64,000 nucleotides of DNA from Gemmobacter fulvus (GTDB taxonomy: Bacteria; Pseudomonadota; Alphaproteobacteria; Rhodobacterales; Rhodobacteraceae). Under the pieces are notes generated by a model, which saw only the letters and a list, made by a program, of their open reading frames with translations, made no database searches and had not been told where the DNA came from. The stretch covers positions 124,001 to 188,000 of the forward strand of contig NZ_CP076364.1 of NCBI RefSeq assembly GCF_018798885.1. Direction: 5' to 3'. This document shows positions 62,191 through 64,000 of this stretch, in pieces. The translations under genes were made by a program, and so were the position numbers. Numbering within the stretch: the first letter of the stretch is position 1; each line of letters opens with the position of its first letter.

Positions 62191-63695
62191 TGTTTCGCCA
62201 TACCCAACTCGAAACCGTCAAGGCCTGGCTGATCCACCCCGATTATGCCGGCCTGCCGCTGCACAGTCGCATACAGCGCGCCATCCGGCAGCTGATCCTC
62301 GACGGGGCGCTGGCGGCGGGCAAGCCCCTGCCTGCCACCCGCGGCCTTGCGGCCTCGCTCAGCGTGTCGCGCGATACCGTCGAGAATGCCTATGGCCAGC
62401 TTCACGCCGAGGGCTTTGTCATTCGCCGGGTCGGCAGCGGCAGCTTTGTCGCCCCGATCAACGATCTGTTGCCTGTAGCCCCCAGGACCCGCCCCCCTTC
62501 CCGGGAAACCGACGCGATCAGAGCGGGTCTGAGCGCACGCGGGGCGGCGATGGTCGTCCATGGCGGAACCCATTCGGGCGGCCCGGTCCGGCTGTTTCAG
62601 CAAGGCCTGCCCGAGACCCGCAACTTCCCGATCCGGATCTGGGAGCGGCTGGAGCGTCAGGTGCTGAAGGAACACGGCACCGCCGCGCTGGTAATGACCG
62701 ATCCGCAAGGCGCGCGCCCTTTGCGGCAGGCGATTGCCGATTACGTCAATCTCGAACGCGGCGCGCGGGCCACGGCGGATCGTGTGCTGATCCTGACCAG
62801 CTCGCAACAGGCGATGGCGCTGACGGCAAATCTGCTGCTGGACCCTGGCGAGCGGATCTTTGTCGAAGACCCCGGCTATCACGGCGCGAGGCAGGCCTTT
62901 GCGGCGGCGGGTGCAGTGCCGGTGCCTGTCCCCCTTGACCGCGAGGGGCTGATCGTCCGCCAGATGTTTGACCGGGCGGACAAGGCGCGGGTGGTCTCCC
63001 TGACGCCCTCGCACCAGTTCCCGACCGGAGCAACCCTGTCGCTGGAGCGGCGGCTTGCGCTGATCGACTGGGCCGCGCGGCGCGGCGGCTGGATCATCGA
63101 GGATGATTATGACAGCGAGTTCCATTATGCGGGACGCCCCACGGCCTGCGTCCAGGGGCTCGATCCGCATGACCGCACGATCTACATCGGGACCTTTACC
63201 AAATCGCTCTTTCCGGGCCTGAGGATCGGCTATCTGATCCTGCCGCCGGACCTCGTAGCCCCCTTCACCATCGCGCGCACTCAGCAAGACGGCCATCCGG
63301 CCTCGATCGCGCAGCTGGTGCTGGCGCGCTTCATCCAGGGCGGGCATTTCGGGGCGCATATCAGGCTGATGCGCAACATCTATGCCGAAAGGATGCGGAT
63401 TCTCGCCCGGCTGATTGAAAAGGATCTGGCGGGCCTCGTTGAGGCGCGCGTTCCTTCCGGAGGGCTGCAGATGCCCTGCCTTCTGACTTGCGATCTGGCC
63501 GAGGCCCGGGTGGTCAACGCCGCCGCCCGGGCGGGGCTTGGCCTGACCGGGCTAACAGCGCTGCACGCAACCGCGCGACCTCAGCCTGGCTTCCTGATGG
63601 GCTTTGCCGCCTTCACGCCAACAGAGCTGGAAAGCGGCGTTCATATTCTTGCGCGTGTGCTGCACGATCTGAAAACTGCGGCGCATCCCGACTGA
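62190..63695 (+). CDS. MocR/PdxR-type regulator (GntR HTH plus aminotransferase-like domain)
   Basis: A 501-residue protein. Residues 20-85 are a GntR winged helix (SRIQRAIRQLILDGALAAGK, LAASLSVSRDTVENAYGQLH, GSGSFVAP). From about residue 120 it is a fold-type I aminotransferase-like domain with the PLP lysine at about 338 in FTKSLFPGLRIGY, the ASDDF-type DDYDSEF region, and a complete active-site set. MocR regulators sense PLP or amino acid-PLP adducts. The TTG start at 62190 is the only reasonable one, as a stop precedes it. It is divergent from benE and followed by a YggS gene. Confidence 0.88.
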   Translation: MFRHTQLETVKAWLIHPDYAGLPLHSRIQRAIRQLILDGALAAGKPLPATRGLAASLSVSRDTVENAYGQLHAEGFVIRRVGSGSFVAPINDLLPVAPRTRPPSRETDAIRAGLSARGAAMVVHGGTHSGGPVRLFQQGLPETRNFPIRIWERLERQVLKEHGTAALVMTDPQGARPLRQAIADYVNLERGARATADRVLILTSSQQAMALTANLLLDPGERIFVEDPGYHGARQAFAAAGAVPVPVPLDREGLIVRQMFDRADKARVVSLTPSHQFPTGATLSLERRLALIDWAARRGGWIIEDDYDSEFHYAGRPTACVQGLDPHDRTIYIGTFTKSLFPGLRIGYLILPPDLVAPFTIARTQQDGHPASIAQLVLARFIQGGHFGAHIRLMRNIYAERMRILARLIEKDLAGLVEARVPSGGLQMPCLLTCDLAEARVVNAAARAGLGLTGLTALHATARPQPGFLMGFAAFTPTELESGVHILARVLHDLKTAAHPD

Positions 63696-63768
63696 ATGGT
63701 CTGGTCACAGATGCGGAAGTGGCGGGATCAATCGGGTCGATCCGGGACTACTCTTGCGCATCACAACC

Positions 63769-64000
63769 ATGAAGAATTCCGCCATGTCCCTTGCTTACTC
63801 TCCGTCAGAGCTTCACCCGGATGCAGACATCAACCGCTTCGGCAATAACCCGGCGCAGCGCTTCGCACAGAATCTGGCGCTGGTTCAGACCCGGATCGCC
63901 GAAGCCTGTGCCCGCGCTGGCCGTGCCCCGGGCGAGGTGCAGCTGTTGCCGGTGACCAAGACCGTGCCCGCCGCCGTTCTGCGTCACGCCTTTGCCGCCG
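63769..64000 (+). CDS. YggS/PLPBP family PLP-homeostasis protein, cut by the window end
   Basis: The first 77 residues: after a ~30-residue leader comes QNLALVQTRIAEACARAG, then VQLLPVTKTVPAAVLRH, matching the N-terminus of YggS with the PLP lysine in the VTKTVP context. YggS proteins bind PLP and balance the vitamin B6 and amino-acid pools. Start ATG 63769, or ATG 63784 with a closer purine-rich site. Presence directly after a MocR/PdxR regulator fits B6-related control. Confidence 0.82.
   Translation, partial: MKNSAMSLAYSPSELHPDADINRFGNNPAQRFAQNLALVQTRIAEACARAGRAPGEVQLLPVTKTVPAAVLRHAFAA

Noticed and set aside
1-64000. CRISPR arrays or cas genes
   Set aside because: No regularly spaced short repeats and no Cas-like proteins were seen; the only repeats are IS copies, intergenic repeats and short inverted repeats.

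Overview
GC-rich DNA from an alphaproteobacterium, most likely Paracoccus or a close relative in the Rhodobacteraceae. This rests on codon use, on the VirC1/VirC2-MobC-relaxase block, and on the Toprim-primase/DUF2493 pair typical of alphaproteobacterial plasmids. The mix of transfer genes, many IS elements, two toxin-antitoxin pairs and a long catabolic operon suggests a mobilisable plasmid or integrated mobile element rather than core chromosome; there are no rRNA genes and no complete tRNA genes. No database search was run, so every family name is read from motifs.

Layout. 1-2.5 kb: plasmid housekeeping (end of an unknown gene, Toprim primase-like protein, DUF2493 protein behind a strongly structured leader). 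2.5-5.9 kb: a broken lactate-permease tail, a Fsr-type MFS exporter and an ABC-F ATPase. 6.1-9.7 kb: a small MITE-like element, an unknown overlapping gene pair and an unknown C-terminally anchored protein, all less GC-rich than the surroundings. 9.9-11.2 kb: a decayed IS3 element. 11.4-16.5 kb and 22.4-27.5 kb: two apparently identical 5,118-bp IS66-family elements, each with its own 8-bp target duplication. Each has tnpB split by a 2,621-bp insert carrying a large serine recombinase; the split is at a codon boundary, so precise excision would restore a 117-aa TnpB.

Between and beyond the IS66 copies lies a defence island: a Hachiman-type HamA/HamB pair with a DUF433/DUF5615 toxin-antitoxin (16.7-22.0 kb), a short tyrosine recombinase (27.6 kb), a LA2681-like HEPN protein with a very large nuclease-STAND NTPase (28.4-35.1 kb), and a nuclease-NACHT protein facing away from it (35.6-39.1 kb). 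A 20-bp palindromic site in front of the recombinase recurs in front of a truncated second copy at 35.2 kb, exactly between the two STAND modules.

39.5-51.6 kb: a TetR-controlled catabolic operon. It encodes an AcoX/NAD-kinase-like protein, two P-protein (GcvP)-like PLP subunits without GcvH or GcvT, an APC permease, an SDR, an acyl-CoA ligase, a copper/topaquinone amine oxidase and a CtaG-like membrane protein. Together they look like uptake and oxidation of an amino acid or amine to a carboxylic acid and its CoA ester; the substrate is unknown.

52.1-57.8 kb: ParDE-like toxin-antitoxin, VirC2/VirC1-like proteins, a candidate oriT, then MobC and relaxase on the other strand, followed by a secreted SNase-like nuclease. 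58-64 kb: a large protein with a UPF0149-like C-terminal region, a DUF4260 pseudogene, a BenE-family permease divergent from a MocR/PdxR-type regulator, and the start of a YggS/PLPBP gene cut off by the window end.
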